Source: a virus
IMG/VR virus record: IMGVR_UViG_3300006192_000021
Location: 1-32,756 of that record
Length of the DNA stretch: 32,756 nt
Reading direction: 5' to 3' (one strand)
Shown here: positions 6,480-15,055 of the stretch, piece by piece
Position numbering within the stretch: position 1 is the stretch's first letter
How the letters are laid out: the number at the start of each line of letters is the position of its first letter
Program-made: the position numbers and the translations under genes
The notes under the pieces: model-generated
Seen by the model: only the letters and a program-made list of their open reading frames with translations
Told to the model about the DNA's origin: nothing
The model's database searches: none

Positions 6480-7469
6480 TTGGATTACTCCCAAGAACAA
6501 AAAGAAACTATGTTTAAAAACATCCTAGCTTATGTTGCAGATACTAAAGCGGAAGAGGGTGTAAATGCTAAGATACATCCAGACACTATCCATAGATTGG
6601 TAGGAATTGAACTTGATGAAGATAGAGTAATCCTTCACCGAGAGGAGCTGAACAAGAACTTCGGTTACTTGTCAGCTTCTTACGGGTTTAGGGACTTCTA
6701 CGATTTCTACTTATACGCCATGGCTTGCGAAGCAGAAGAGCCTTTAGTAAAAGGGATAGGTAAGAGTTATAATAAGATAACCCGAACTATCACAAGAAAT
6801 GATAAACCTATACAAGTAGACTTTTACACAGAAGGTTCCGAATACGAACCAGTAGAAAAGAGTGGAGGTAGGAGACAGAAAGACTACTCTAAACTTAAGC
6901 AGGTTAAGCGTACTGTTACGAGAAACGGAAAACCAACAGAGATGACATTCTACGAAGACCCGAATAAGGATAGTGATGACGGAGCACAAGGAGGCGGAGG
7001 AGAAGAGGAAGATACCTCCCCTAAACCTGTAGACGCTAAAGAGTTACGGAAAGCTTCGGTAGGAGCAGAAAAGAAAAAAGTTAGTATGAAAGAGCTAAAC
7101 GCCCTAAAAGATATGCACACATCTATCGGAGGGCAAGGAGAATTCAGTGCAGACTCAGAAGTGTATCAAGTCCTTGCAGACGAGAACAATAACATAATGG
7201 GAATGGTAGGATTCAACTACGACTCGGAGTACGTCACCCTCACTTTTGGAGATAGTAACGAATTAGTTAATAACTTTGACGTAAGACTGTTTATGGAACT
7301 TGTAAACGAGGGACTCAGACGAGGGTTAGGAATAAGAACGAAACACTTAGGTACACGCACCTTCGATATCCTTGTTGAAGACCATGAGATGAATATCCCA
7401 GATACAGTAGACGGATACTACACACAAGAGAAGGACAAGTTGTTAGACGCTTATGGTTACGGTGACTAA
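6480..7469 (+). CDS. Unknown structural-region protein with an internal repeat
   Basis: 329 residues; not recognised. TTG start at 6480, 4-5 nt behind AAGGAGGTG. The N-terminal 90 residues are a mixed helical region rich in aromatic residues (YLSASYGFRDFYDFYLYAM). Two similar segments follow, NKITRTITRNDKPIQVDFYTE (about 98-118, here split: NKITRTITRN and DKPIQVDFYTE) and VKRTVTRNGKPTEMTFYED (about 142-160). A Gly/Glu/Asp-rich linker near 165-180 leads to a C-terminal domain of about 130 residues (DSEVYQVLADENNNIMGMVG onward). No signal peptide or membrane segment. It lies between terL and the lysis genes and overlaps the next gene by 17 nt. Related phages have uncharacterised genes here. Confidence 0.85.
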   Translation: MDYSQEQKETMFKNILAYVADTKAEEGVNAKIHPDTIHRLVGIELDEDRVILHREELNKNFGYLSASYGFRDFYDFYLYAMACEAEEPLVKGIGKSYNKITRTITRNDKPIQVDFYTEGSEYEPVEKSGGRRQKDYSKLKQVKRTVTRNGKPTEMTFYEDPNKDSDDGAQGGGGEEEDTSPKPVDAKELRKASVGAEKKKVSMKELNALKDMHTSIGGQGEFSADSEVYQVLADENNNIMGMVGFNYDSEYVTLTFGDSNELVNNFDVRLFMELVNEGLRRGLGIRTKHLGTRTFDILVEDHEMNIPDTVDGYYTQEKDKLLDAYGYGD

Positions 7470-8283
7470 TGTCACGATAATCTTACTAGTCGTATTCGTA
7501 ACCCTCGTACTCGTACCAGAGGTGAGGGAATACGCTAGAAAAAGGCAGGAAGAGCGAGAAGAGCTCGACAAAAAACGAGTTGAGCTACAAAATGAGATAA
7601 AACGGATTTCTGGTATAATAAGAAAAGAAGTTAACAAGGGAGCAATTTTAGGAGGAGATAGTGTAATGGAATTAAAGAACACAAACAGTTTAGGGCAGTT
7701 ATTAGATGTAAAGGCGAAAGAGGAAGATTATGAACTAGCATTGGGAATGCTTATTGAGGAAGTAAAATCTAAGTACGCAGATTTCCAGTTTAAGTTACTT
7801 AAGCCTCAACAGGGAGATTTCTTCTCTGGGTACGCAGTTACTTTTGAGCTATTACCAAAAGAAGACCATGAGTTCTTACATACATTGTTTAAAGTCGTGA
7901 TTGGTAAAAATCTATCTGAAGGTAAACTAGCCGACCTATTCGTAGAACAAGTCAAGAAAGGTAATGTACTAGACTTAGGGGATGTCACTTTAGATGAGAC
8001 AGGGACAGGAATGTCAACCTTACTATCCGGAGAAGCGGTAACTATCGCCATCTCATTCGAAACCGAAGAATATAAAGAAGAACGATTAAAAAATGAAGAA
8101 GAGAAGAAAAAAGAAGAAGAAGCACACAAAGCTAAACAAGAGAAAATGGAAAAACTACGAGTAGAAGCTCACAAAGCAATCACAGAAGCGTCAGTTATCC
8201 TCAGTGAGATGAGTAAAGAAATCGTAGCCAAGCATCCAGAGTACTTAGAAGCATATAATCGAATGAGAGAGTTATACAAATAA
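7453..8283 (+). CDS. Membrane-anchored coiled-coil protein of unknown function
   Basis: 276 residues. The ATG at 7453 overlaps the preceding gene. Residues 7-23 are a single hydrophobic segment (VTIILLVVFVTLVLV), followed by a charged coiled coil (about 25-60, REYARKRQEEREELDKKR), a globular middle, and a second Glu/Lys-rich coiled coil at about 197-225. An in-frame ATG at 7666 (Met72) has its own strong GGAGGAG site 8 nt upstream, so a soluble 205-residue form (7666-8283) may be made as well, or may be the main product. A spanin-like role is conceivable from the N-terminus and the nearby lysis genes, but nothing in the sequence proves it. Confidence 0.75.
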   Translation: MVTVTNVTIILLVVFVTLVLVPEVREYARKRQEEREELDKKRVELQNEIKRISGIIRKEVNKGAILGGDSVMELKNTNSLGQLLDVKAKEEDYELALGMLIEEVKSKYADFQFKLLKPQQGDFFSGYAVTFELLPKEDHEFLHTLFKVVIGKNLSEGKLADLFVEQVKKGNVLDLGDVTLDETGTGMSTLLSGEAVTIAISFETEEYKEERLKNEEEKKKEEEAHKAKQEKMEKLRVEAHKAITEASVILSEMSKEIVAKHPEYLEAYNRMRELYK

Positions 8284-8300
8284 GGGGAGGGAACAGATAG

Positions 8301-8690
8301 ATGGACAAAGATATCCAAAAAGAGTTAGACAAAGTCATTACGCTACCTAAAAAAGAGAAGAAAGAACTAAATACATATATTGATGTACTACTTTACCAAC
8401 TTGATGAACTGATTGGACGAGGGCAAGTCGGTTACGTCCAAGAAATCCTACTACCAATCCCCGAGGATATGGTTAAAGAACAGAATAAAGATGCCAAGAA
8501 AATTATCGCCTTGGCAGGTAAAGTGACAAGGAAAGAGGATTTAGGAGTCAAAGCCGACATTGGAACCGAACAAATTAAAGGGCGAGACAAAACATTTAAC
8601 ATGATTAACATCAGCTTCAAGTTTGAACATGTTCAGCAAGCAGTAGCCCTTAAGGACTATGTGACAGAGTTAACAAGACGTAAAGACTAA
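8301..8690 (+). CDS. Small helical protein of unknown function
   Basis: 129 residues, not recognised. ATG at 8301 behind AGGGGAGGG. The N-terminal half is Lys/Glu-rich and helical (KELDKVITLPKKEKKELN); the second half looks like a small alpha/beta domain (INISFKFEHVQQAVALKDYV). No membrane segment, Cys pair or signal peptide. It sits 17 nt after the membrane-anchored protein and 23 nt before the holin, so it is cotranscribed with lysis genes. Confidence 0.8.
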   Translation: MDKDIQKELDKVITLPKKEKKELNTYIDVLLYQLDELIGRGQVGYVQEILLPIPEDMVKEQNKDAKKIIALAGKVTRKEDLGVKADIGTEQIKGRDKTFNMINISFKFEHVQQAVALKDYVTELTRRKD

Positions 8691-8713
8691 GAACTAACAG
8701 GAGGAATAAATTA

Positions 8714-9166
8714 ATGGAAAATATTTTAATTACTTTAGGGGAAGAGTTGACCCCAATTATCTTAAACTTTGTTGTGGTACTGGTAACCTTACTATTCGGA
8801 TACTTAGGTAAAAAAGCAGGAAAGCTATTTGATAACTTATCCGAACGTGAGAGAGTGAAGACAGTTATTGACTTAGGACACAAGCACAAAGAGATTGTAC
8901 AGTCAGCAGTTGAATTCGCAGAACAAGTAGGTAAACAATTAAAACTCCATGGAGAAGAGAAGTTTAACTTAGCCAAAGAGACAGCAATCGCCTCAGCACA
9001 AAAAGAAGGTATAGATATCTCGACAGCAGACATTGACATGCTTATCGAGAGTGCAGTCAATGCCTTTAATGGAGGATTTAGTGCAATACGAACACAAGAG
9101 ATTACAACAGATGAATTATACATAGGGGAAGCTAAAAAAGAGCAAGAAGACGTAGTTGAAGGGTAA
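8714..9166 (+). CDS. Holin, LL-H family
   Basis: 150 residues. ATG at 8714 behind AGGAGGA. One clear membrane helix at about residues 14-32 (IILNFVVVLVTLLFGYLGKK) is followed by a long charged amphipathic region ending in an acidic tail. This layout, with the segment EIVQSAVEFAEQVGKQL, is that of the LL-H type phage holins. It would form lesions in the cytoplasmic membrane to release the endolysin. The endolysin gene starts 28 nt after the stop, giving the usual holin-endolysin pair. No second holin-like gene adjoins it. Confidence 0.85.
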   Translation: MENILITLGEELTPIILNFVVVLVTLLFGYLGKKAGKLFDNLSERERVKTVIDLGHKHKEIVQSAVEFAEQVGKQLKLHGEEKFNLAKETAIASAQKEGIDISTADIDMLIESAVNAFNGGFSAIRTQEITTDELYIGEAKKEQEDVVEG

Positions 9167-9194
9167 GGATGAACCTAAAAAAGGAGACAACAGA

Positions 9195-10868
9195 ATGAGT
9201 AAAAAGTTTAAAGTAGCTTTAGATATTGGACATGGTTCCAATACCTTCCCCACTAGCGGTAAAGGGGTACGAGTCAACGGGGTAGGCTATGCAGAGCATA
9301 ATTTCAACTCCAAATTAGCGATTAAAATCAAAGCACTATTAGAAAATTCAGGCGTAGAGGTGGTAATGTACCAACAACCATACAGCCCAGACACACCACT
9401 CCGTTCCAGAACAAATTGGTACAGACAACAAGGTGTTGACTTAATCATATCAGTACACGCTAATGCGAATGGTAATCGTGCAGTAAACGGGAGATGTATA
9501 TTCTTCTGGCACACCTCTACAGGTGCAAGAAACTTAGCCCAAACACTAGTCAACGAGATAGTGGGGAAAGGTTACAGCACACATAGCAATGGCTTACACG
9601 CTTCTATGGAAGACAGTTGGACAAACTTACATATGGCAAGAGTACCGGCATTATGGGGTAGAGATGCCGTACCATCTGTTTTAGTAGAATATGGATTTAT
9701 GACGGGAAGCAGTGACTTTAACCTTATCTTCGGTTCACAACAAGATAAATACACAACCGACATGGCAGAAGCAACAGCAAAAGGGATTACTAAGTTCCTA
9801 GGTACAGCCTTTAAAGGAAAAGCTGTTGAGGTTAAAAACCCAACCAACAGTATCACACCGTCAAACACAGAAACGTATACAGTTAAAGCAGGAGATACCT
9901 TATGGGCTATCGCTCAGGCGAATGGTGTATCCGTTGAAGACCTGAAACGAATGAACAACTTAGATAGTAACATTGTTAAACCAGCACAGAAATTAATTGT
10001 CAAGGTTAAAGAAGACAAGAAAGACGAAGTTATCTTAACTAGACCAGATACGTATACTATCCAACCAGGAGACACGTTAGGTGAGATTGCAACAGAGTTC
10101 GACATTAGTATGGCAGACTTAGCAACGTGGAACAACATTAGTAACCCAGATGTTATTGTTGTGGGCGAGACACTTAAGCTTAAGAGAAATGCAGTTATCC
10201 CGACACAGAAGCCAACAACTACAGCTCCACGCTTCGTAGTCGGAGAGAGAGTACAAATTAGTCAGTCTGCTAGAACCTACGCAACTGGACAGACTATTCC
10301 TAGTTCGATTAAAGGGAAGACGTATACTATCATGCAAGTAGACACAAACAGAGTCTTACTACAAGAAATTATGTCATGGGTGAGACGAACTGATATCGCA
10401 GGAAATACTGTAAGTCCTGCACCTGCTCCTAAACCTGCACCTAAACCTGCACCTAAACCAGCTCCTAAAGCAACTGGAGTGTCTATATCAGTAGGAGATA
10501 AAGTTGTATTGAATACCTCAGCTAAAAGATATACTACTGGACAAGCAATTCCAGCATCGGTTAAAGGTAAAACTTATACGGTTAGACAAATCGGAAGTCA
10601 AGGAATCTTATTGGCAGAGATTATGTCATGGGTAGGGGTTGGAGATGTATCCCGAGCAGGTACAGCAACTGCACCTAAATCAAGCCCGGCACCGTACAGA
10701 GTTGGGGACAAGGTTAAGATTAAGCAGTCAGCACGAACGTACTACACCGGACAAACTATCCCAAATAGTGTTAAAGGAAGAACGTACACGATACAACAAG
10801 TAGCTAACGGAAGAGTGTTACTACGAGAAATCGTATCATGGGTAAGAACCCACGATATAACAAGATAA
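9195..10868 (+). CDS. Endolysin: N-acetylmuramoyl-L-alanine amidase with LysM and SH3-like repeats
   Basis: 557 residues. The ATG at 9195 follows AAAAGGAGAC by 7 nt; an upstream in-frame ATG at 9156 lies in the holin gene without a good site. Residues 5-206 are an Amidase_3 domain with zinc ligands and catalytic residues at H13 (DIGHG), E34 (AEHNFN), H88 (SVHAN) and E165 (LVEYGF). It cuts the bond between MurNAc and L-Ala of the stem peptide. Two LysM modules (about 227-272 and 284-330) bind glycan. Three SH3-like repeats of about 55 residues follow (ARTYATGQ, AKRYTTGQ and ARTYYTGQ versions), with an (APKP)n linker between the first two. No signal peptide, so release needs the holin. A terminator follows directly. 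Confidence 0.95.
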   Translation: MSKKFKVALDIGHGSNTFPTSGKGVRVNGVGYAEHNFNSKLAIKIKALLENSGVEVVMYQQPYSPDTPLRSRTNWYRQQGVDLIISVHANANGNRAVNGRCIFFWHTSTGARNLAQTLVNEIVGKGYSTHSNGLHASMEDSWTNLHMARVPALWGRDAVPSVLVEYGFMTGSSDFNLIFGSQQDKYTTDMAEATAKGITKFLGTAFKGKAVEVKNPTNSITPSNTETYTVKAGDTLWAIAQANGVSVEDLKRMNNLDSNIVKPAQKLIVKVKEDKKDEVILTRPDTYTIQPGDTLGEIATEFDISMADLATWNNISNPDVIVVGETLKLKRNAVIPTQKPTTTAPRFVVGERVQISQSARTYATGQTIPSSIKGKTYTIMQVDTNRVLLQEIMSWVRRTDIAGNTVSPAPAPKPAPKPAPKPAPKATGVSISVGDKVVLNTSAKRYTTGQAIPASVKGKTYTVRQIGSQGILLAEIMSWVGVGDVSRAGTATAPKSSPAPYRVGDKVKIKQSARTYYTGQTIPNSVKGRTYTIQQVANGRVLLREIVSWVRTHDITR

Positions 10869-10876
10869 AAGAACAA

Positions 10877-10909
10877 AAGAGAGCCCTAACTAAGGCTCTC
10901 TTCTTTTTT
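10877..10909 (+). terminator. Rho-independent terminator after the endolysin
   Basis: A 9-bp stem AAGAGAGCC / GGCTCTCTT with an 8-nt loop, followed by CTTTTTT. It closes the terminase-lysis unit. Confidence 0.92.
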
Positions 10910-10933
10910 ACCAACTAAGTACTTGATACTTTA

Positions 10934-10969
10934 TGCTATATTAATACAAGAGGGTATTTGTGGTATAAT
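10934..10969 (+). promoter_or_regulatory. Two extended -10 promoter elements upstream of the portal unit
   Basis: TGCTATATT at 10934-10942 and TGGTATAAT at 10961-10969, both TGn-extended -10 boxes, lie between the terminator and the gene at 11002. No convincing -35 stands 17 nt upstream of either. The same motifs recur at six other places in the window. Confidence 0.6.
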
Positions 10970-11001
10970 AAACTTATGAGTGACTAAAAGGATGTGTTAA
11001 A

Positions 11002-11349
11002 TTGACATATGGTGATGACCTGATATGGGAGCAAGCGAAAGAGGTAGCCCGTGTAGGAGGTTGTAAGAACGAGTGGATAAAGATTATAGATTACTACAAT
11101 CTTAGTGAAGGGAAAAATGTGAACATCTTTTGTGCAATAGACCAGAAGAAATACCGCATCCTATACATCACAGACTCAGAAAAAGTCCTAATGCTAGACA
11201 GAGAGAATGAACTGGTAACAGAAGACTATCAGATAGTAGTAGAGAGTAGAAAAATATTTTTATTTCAAGAAGACCCAAAAAAAGAAATTCGTAAATTGCC
11301 CGAAGGAGAGACATTCCTAGGACAAGACACAATCGAGTTTTATGTATAG
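11002..11349 (+). CDS. Small protein of unknown function before the portal gene
   Basis: 115 residues, not recognised. TTG start at 11002, 7 nt behind AAAAGGATG; no ATG gives a comparable site. Predicted as a compact mixed alpha/beta protein, with a helical start (IWEQAKEVARVGG) and several beta-like stretches (YRILYITDSEKVLML). No membrane segment. It is first in the unit behind the double promoter, and its stop is 2-3 nt before the portal ribosome binding site, so the two genes are cotranscribed. Confidence 0.75.
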   Translation: MTYGDDLIWEQAKEVARVGGCKNEWIKIIDYYNLSEGKNVNIFCAIDQKKYRILYITDSEKVLMLDRENELVTEDYQIVVESRKIFLFQEDPKKEIRKLPEGETFLGQDTIEFYV

Positions 11350-11363
11350 AGAGGTGAAACACA

Positions 11364-13085
11364 CTGGCTAATAGATTCGATAAGATACGTATGAGGTTAC
11401 TAGGGGTAGACACCGGCACAACTACCTATATGGCTGTAGATGATTTAAGAGACAGCCAAGACTACCATATAGCAATTAGGGCTATACAAGACTCTACAAA
11501 GTCGAAAGAAGGCGAAGAGCAAACAAGTAAAGCTATGGGAGGTAAAGAGCTGGCGTACTCGGAACCGTTAATAGGCTTCATGAGTACTAACCCAGAGTTC
11601 AAGAGTAGACCTCACCAAGGGAACGGTAGAGAGCTTCACGAAGTACTTAAAGCCTTTAGTAATAACATCATACTTAATGCAATAATCAACACCCGAGCAA
11701 ACCAAGTGTCCATGTATTGTGAGCCGGCACGGTATTCCGAGAAAGGGATAGGCTTCCAAGTAAGACTAAAGGACATCAATAAGAAACCCTCAGTAACACA
11801 AAAAGAAGAGATGGAGAGGATAGAGAAATTTATCCTTCAGACTGGTTCTACTAAAGATGTGTCCAGAGGGAACTTCAATACGTTCGTTAGAAAGACAGTG
11901 AGAGATACATTTAGATACGACCAAGTTAACTTCGAAAAAGTCTTCTCTAAAGGAGGGCAGTTTGTCAGGTTTGTACCAAAAGACCCTAGCACAATATATA
12001 GAGCTACAGACAGGGACGGAAAACTGTTGAAAGACGGTTACCGATACGTACAGGTCATGGATTCTAAAGTAGTAGCTAAGTTTACGGACAGGGAAATGGC
12101 GTTCGCTATCCGAAACCCTAGAACAGATATAGAAGTAGCTGGGTACGGGTATCCTGAACTAGAGATTGCACTAAGACAATTTATCGCACACGAAAACACC
12201 GAAAAGTTTAATGATAGGTTCTTCTCACACGGAGGAACGACACGAGGAATCCTACAGATTAAAGCAGACCAGAACCAATCCCAACATGCTTTAGATATGT
12301 TTAAAAGAGAGTGGAAGAACTCACTAAGAGGGGTTAACGGCTCATGGCAGATTCCTGTTGTATCCGCAGAGGATGTTAAGTTCGTAAACATGACACCTTC
12401 TGCACGAGACATGGAATTCGAAAAATGGTTAAATTATCTTATTAACGTCATCTCTTCTCTATACCAGATTGACCCTGCCGAGATTAACTTCCCTAACAAC
12501 GGAGGAGCAACAGGTTCAAAAGGAGCGTCACTTAATGAAGGGAACTCCGCACAGAAGTTACAAGCGTCACAGAACAAAGGGTTACTACCTTTACTTAAAT
12601 TCATATCCGATACAGTGAATGACTTTATTGTATCAGAGTTTAGTGACGAATACATATTCCAATTCGTAGGAGGAGATACTTCTACAGAAATGGAGAAAAT
12701 ACTAATCCTAGGTGAAAAGGCTAAGATAGCTATGACAGTTAACGAAGTCAGAGAAGAATTAGGCTTACCAGGAAACGTAGTGGGCGGAGATGTACCACTA
12801 GACGGAGTATTAATCCAGAGAATCGGACAGATACTTCAAGAAGACCAAATCAAGTACCAAAGACAGCAAGATAGATTAAACAGGTTAATGGAGTCAACAG
12901 GAGGTAATCCAGAAGACAATGAAAGTATGGGTATCTCATTCCAAGACCTTCAACAGGGATTAGCAGGTAACTCCAAAAAAGTAAACGGCAAAGGCACACT
13001 ATCTAACGTAGGAAAAGATGGGCAATCCAAAGACGTAGAAAACACCAACTCTATGGGTCAAGCCGGCAAACAGCAAAATGAGTAA
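11364..13085 (+). CDS. Portal protein, probable CTG start
   Basis: 573 residues from CTG at 11364, or 564 from ATG at 11391. The CTG lies 7 nt behind AGAGAGGTG, while the ATG has no ribosome binding site; the extra residues MANRFDKIR look natural. The portal forms the dodecameric ring at the capsid vertex, docks TerL, and passes DNA. The sequence shows the long, Gln/Arg-rich portal pattern of SPO1/Twort-like phages (NIILNAIINTRANQVSMYCE; LYQIDPAEINFPNNGG; EVREELGLP near the C-terminal part) and ends in a low-complexity polar tail (about 510-573). Position ahead of the protease and scaffold agrees. Confidence 0.9.
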   Translation: MANRFDKIRMRLLGVDTGTTTYMAVDDLRDSQDYHIAIRAIQDSTKSKEGEEQTSKAMGGKELAYSEPLIGFMSTNPEFKSRPHQGNGRELHEVLKAFSNNIILNAIINTRANQVSMYCEPARYSEKGIGFQVRLKDINKKPSVTQKEEMERIEKFILQTGSTKDVSRGNFNTFVRKTVRDTFRYDQVNFEKVFSKGGQFVRFVPKDPSTIYRATDRDGKLLKDGYRYVQVMDSKVVAKFTDREMAFAIRNPRTDIEVAGYGYPELEIALRQFIAHENTEKFNDRFFSHGGTTRGILQIKADQNQSQHALDMFKREWKNSLRGVNGSWQIPVVSAEDVKFVNMTPSARDMEFEKWLNYLINVISSLYQIDPAEINFPNNGGATGSKGASLNEGNSAQKLQASQNKGLLPLLKFISDTVNDFIVSEFSDEYIFQFVGGDTSTEMEKILILGEKAKIAMTVNEVREELGLPGNVVGGDVPLDGVLIQRIGQILQEDQIKYQRQQDRLNRLMESTGGNPEDNESMGISFQDLQQGLAGNSKKVNGKGTLSNVGKDGQSKDVENTNSMGQAGKQQNE

Positions 13086-13096
13086 CAACTCAGTTA

Positions 13097-13105
13097 TGCT
13101 ATATT
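13097..13105 (+). promoter_or_regulatory. Extended -10 promoter element before the prohead protease
   Basis: TGCTATATT in the context TTATGCTATATTAAA, in the short gap after the portal stop, 46 nt before the protease start. Same motif as at 10934, 15047, 19641 and 28069. No clear -35. Confidence 0.5.
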
Positions 13106-13150
13106 AAAGGCAGGAAACATATGTTTGTCATGAGTAAAGGGGGTTACAAA

Positions 13151-13942
13151 TTGGAAGACGTAAAATTCGATATATTTATACCTATGGATATCGAAGGTTC
13201 GGTTAGAAAATCAGACCAAGAAGGAAAAGGGAAAGAATGGTATGTACGAGGATACGCCTCTACACCAGACCTAGACCTCCAAGGAGACATAGTACAACCG
13301 GCAGGAATAGATATTGAATACTTCAAGAAACATGGGTGGATAAACTACGAACACAAGCAAGATGCCGAGTATGCTATCGGAGTACCTACAGACGCTTGTT
13401 ACATAGATTTTGAAAGAGGATTATTCGTTGAGGCTAAGTTACTTCAGCATAATAAATATGCTAAAGATATATGGGATTTAGCCAAGAATATTAAGAAATC
13501 TGGAATCAACCGACAACTAGGATTCTCTATCGAAGGTGGGATACGTAAACGTAATGACCGAGATAACCGAATCATCGAAGAGTTAGTCATTCGGAACGTA
13601 GCTATCACAAAGAGCCCCGCTAATCCAAAAGCTACGTGGGATATGTTTATGAAATCATGGACAACAGGTCACGAAACCGACCCAGGTGCTCAAGTAAACG
13701 GCTCTGCATTACGTAGAGAGCACTTAGCACAAGCAATAACTAACTTGTCTTATACTTATAAGATTGGAAATCCAACAGAGTACAACGAATTGTGGACACA
13801 AACGTCTGAGTATCTAGATGAGTCAGGAAGAAACAGCAAAGAAGCTTCGATTATAATGCTTCAGTTAAGCAGAGGGTTATCAAGGAAAGATGCGGAAGCA
13901 TTTATAACAGAATTAGAATCTAAAGGAGGAACAAACCTTTGA
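13151..13942 (+). CDS. Prohead maturation protease
   Basis: 263 residues from TTG at 13151, chosen because AAAGGGGG ends 7 nt upstream; the ATG at 13121 would add ten residues but lacks a good site. The fold pattern is that of the HK97-type (S78/herpesvirus-like) serine protease: WYVRGYASTPDLDLQGDIV, catalytic His candidate H68 (INYEHKQ), Ser candidate S126 (LGFSIEGG), and AITKSPANPKA after it. It would trim the scaffold and capsid proteins during maturation. The C-terminal third (171-192) repeats a segment of the capsid protein N-terminus (TTG....P..Q..GSALRRE.L), perhaps a self-cleavage or docking site. The stop overlaps the next start by 4 nt. Confidence 0.9.
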   Translation: MEDVKFDIFIPMDIEGSVRKSDQEGKGKEWYVRGYASTPDLDLQGDIVQPAGIDIEYFKKHGWINYEHKQDAEYAIGVPTDACYIDFERGLFVEAKLLQHNKYAKDIWDLAKNIKKSGINRQLGFSIEGGIRKRNDRDNRIIEELVIRNVAITKSPANPKATWDMFMKSWTTGHETDPGAQVNGSALRREHLAQAITNLSYTYKIGNPTEYNELWTQTSEYLDESGRNSKEASIIMLQLSRGLSRKDAEAFITELESKGGTNL

Positions 13943-14997
13943 ATATCAAAGACGTAATCAATGAGTTTGATAAAACGCAACAAGAACAAGAAGAAGCGTT
14001 AAAGAATGTCACAGAGCACACAGAACCTGTTGAACAACCAGGAGAAGCTAAATCTGAAGGTGAGTTTGTAGAAGCACCTAAAGCCGAAGACGCACCTGGT
14101 AGTGTAACAGCCCAAGAAGCTCAAGTAGAAGCAGACGAAGCTACCGAAGATGCTGAAAAAGCTGAGAAGTCAGTAGAAGAGGGAGACAAATCCGAAGAGC
14201 ATACAAAAGCAGACGAAGAGGTCGAAGAAGCTGAGAAGTCAGTAGAAGAGGGAGACAAATCCGAAGAGCATACAAAAGCAGACGAAGAGGTCGAAGAAGC
14301 TGAGAAGTCAGTAGAAGAGCCTGTAGAGAAAGCTAAAGTAGCCCCTAAGAAAGACCAAAAAGATAAAGAAAAAGAAACAGATGAAGATGTAAAAGATTCA
14401 CTGAAAGATAAAGACAACGACCCTAAAGAGGACGGAGACGAGACAGACCAAGGTAAGCCTCGTAAACCAAAGAAAGACGACAAAAAGAAAACCGAACAAG
14501 TTAAGAAATCGGAAGATGAACTAACTGACATGGAAGGTTTAATTGGCGTAGTACTTAAATCCTATCAACAAAGTGTACAAGGACAAAATGCAATGATGGC
14601 AACTATCACAGAGTTGAAAGCACAAGTTGAAACGTTAAATGCAAAACTTGAGCAAGTTACGGTTGAAGAAGAAACTACATCTAAGAGTATTCTTCAAGAC
14701 GAAACAGACGAAGACGAAGTTGAAGACAAAGCAGTTGGCTACGCTTCGAAGAACATGGCTCCTGAAGCTGAAGTTGCGGTAGAAGAAGACCATAACAATG
14801 ACGGGGAAGCACAACCAGAAACATTTGTTTATACACAACATAGTCAAAAGTTCATGGAGAAATTCCAACAAGACCTTAGAACAGATGGACTACCAAGACG
14901 TGATGTAGATTCCTATAGACAAGCGTTCTTAGACGCTTCTGAAGGTAATGCTTCTGAATATGCACTAGCTAGTCTTTACGAATATATCAACAAGTAA
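13939..14997 (+). CDS. Scaffold-like acidic capsid assembly protein with tandem repeats
   Basis: 352 residues. TTG start at 13939, 8 nt behind AAAGGAGGA, overlapping the protease stop. The first 190 residues are extremely Glu/Lys/Asp-rich and low complexity, with two perfect 23-residue repeats; the middle (about 193-245) is a likely coiled coil (MMATITELKAQVETLNAKLE); the end is a compact helical segment (RRDVDSYRQAFLDASEG). Position between protease and major capsid protein, high charge and coiled coil all fit a scaffolding protein, which binds capsid subunits inside the prohead and is removed by the protease. Related phages have such a gene here; the exact role is inferred. Confidence 0.8.
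   Translation: MNIKDVINEFDKTQQEQEEALKNVTEHTEPVEQPGEAKSEGEFVEAPKAEDAPGSVTAQEAQVEADEATEDAEKAEKSVEEGDKSEEHTKADEEVEEAEKSVEEGDKSEEHTKADEEVEEAEKSVEEPVEKAKVAPKKDQKDKEKETDEDVKDSLKDKDNDPKEDGDETDQGKPRKPKKDDKKKTEQVKKSEDELTDMEGLIGVVLKSYQQSVQGQNAMMATITELKAQVETLNAKLEQVTVEEETTSKSILQDETDEDEVEDKAVGYASKNMAPEAEVAVEEDHNNDGEAQPETFVYTQHSQKFMEKFQQDLRTDGLPRRDVDSYRQAFLDASEGNASEYALASLYEYINK
14161..14319 (+). repeat. Tandem 69-bp direct repeat in the scaffold gene
   Basis: Two adjacent copies, 14161-14229 and 14230-14298, identical at every base, then 21 bp of a third (14299-14319). The unit encodes 23 residues (AEKSVEEGDKS... ending in EEVEE), so copy number can change without a frameshift. Perfect identity suggests a recent duplication. 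Confidence 0.95.
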
Positions 14998-15046
14998 GCA
15001 AACATAACTAATTAGTCGTGTATAAAGGTTAAAAGTTGAATACTTG

Positions 15047-15055
15047 TGCTATATT
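15047..15055 (+). promoter_or_regulatory. Distal extended -10 element upstream of the capsid gene
   Basis: TGCTATATT in the context TTGTGCTATATTATA, 173 nt before the major capsid protein start. TTGAAT lies just upstream but too close to serve as -35. First of two promoter-like sites in the 230-nt gap. Confidence 0.5.

Noticed and set aside
9156-9194. Endolysin start at ATG 9156
   Set aside because: It lies inside the holin gene without a site; ATG 9195 has AAAAGGAGAC at the right distance.
10410-10470. Repeats near 10410-10470 as a functional DNA repeat
   Set aside because: They encode the Pro/Ala/Lys linker of the endolysin and vary at wobble bases, as normal for such linkers.
14121-14531. 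136-residue Ser-rich minus-strand ORF opposite the scaffold gene
   Set aside because: Reverse reading of GAA/GAG-rich codons gives Ser/Phe runs; shadow of the real gene.
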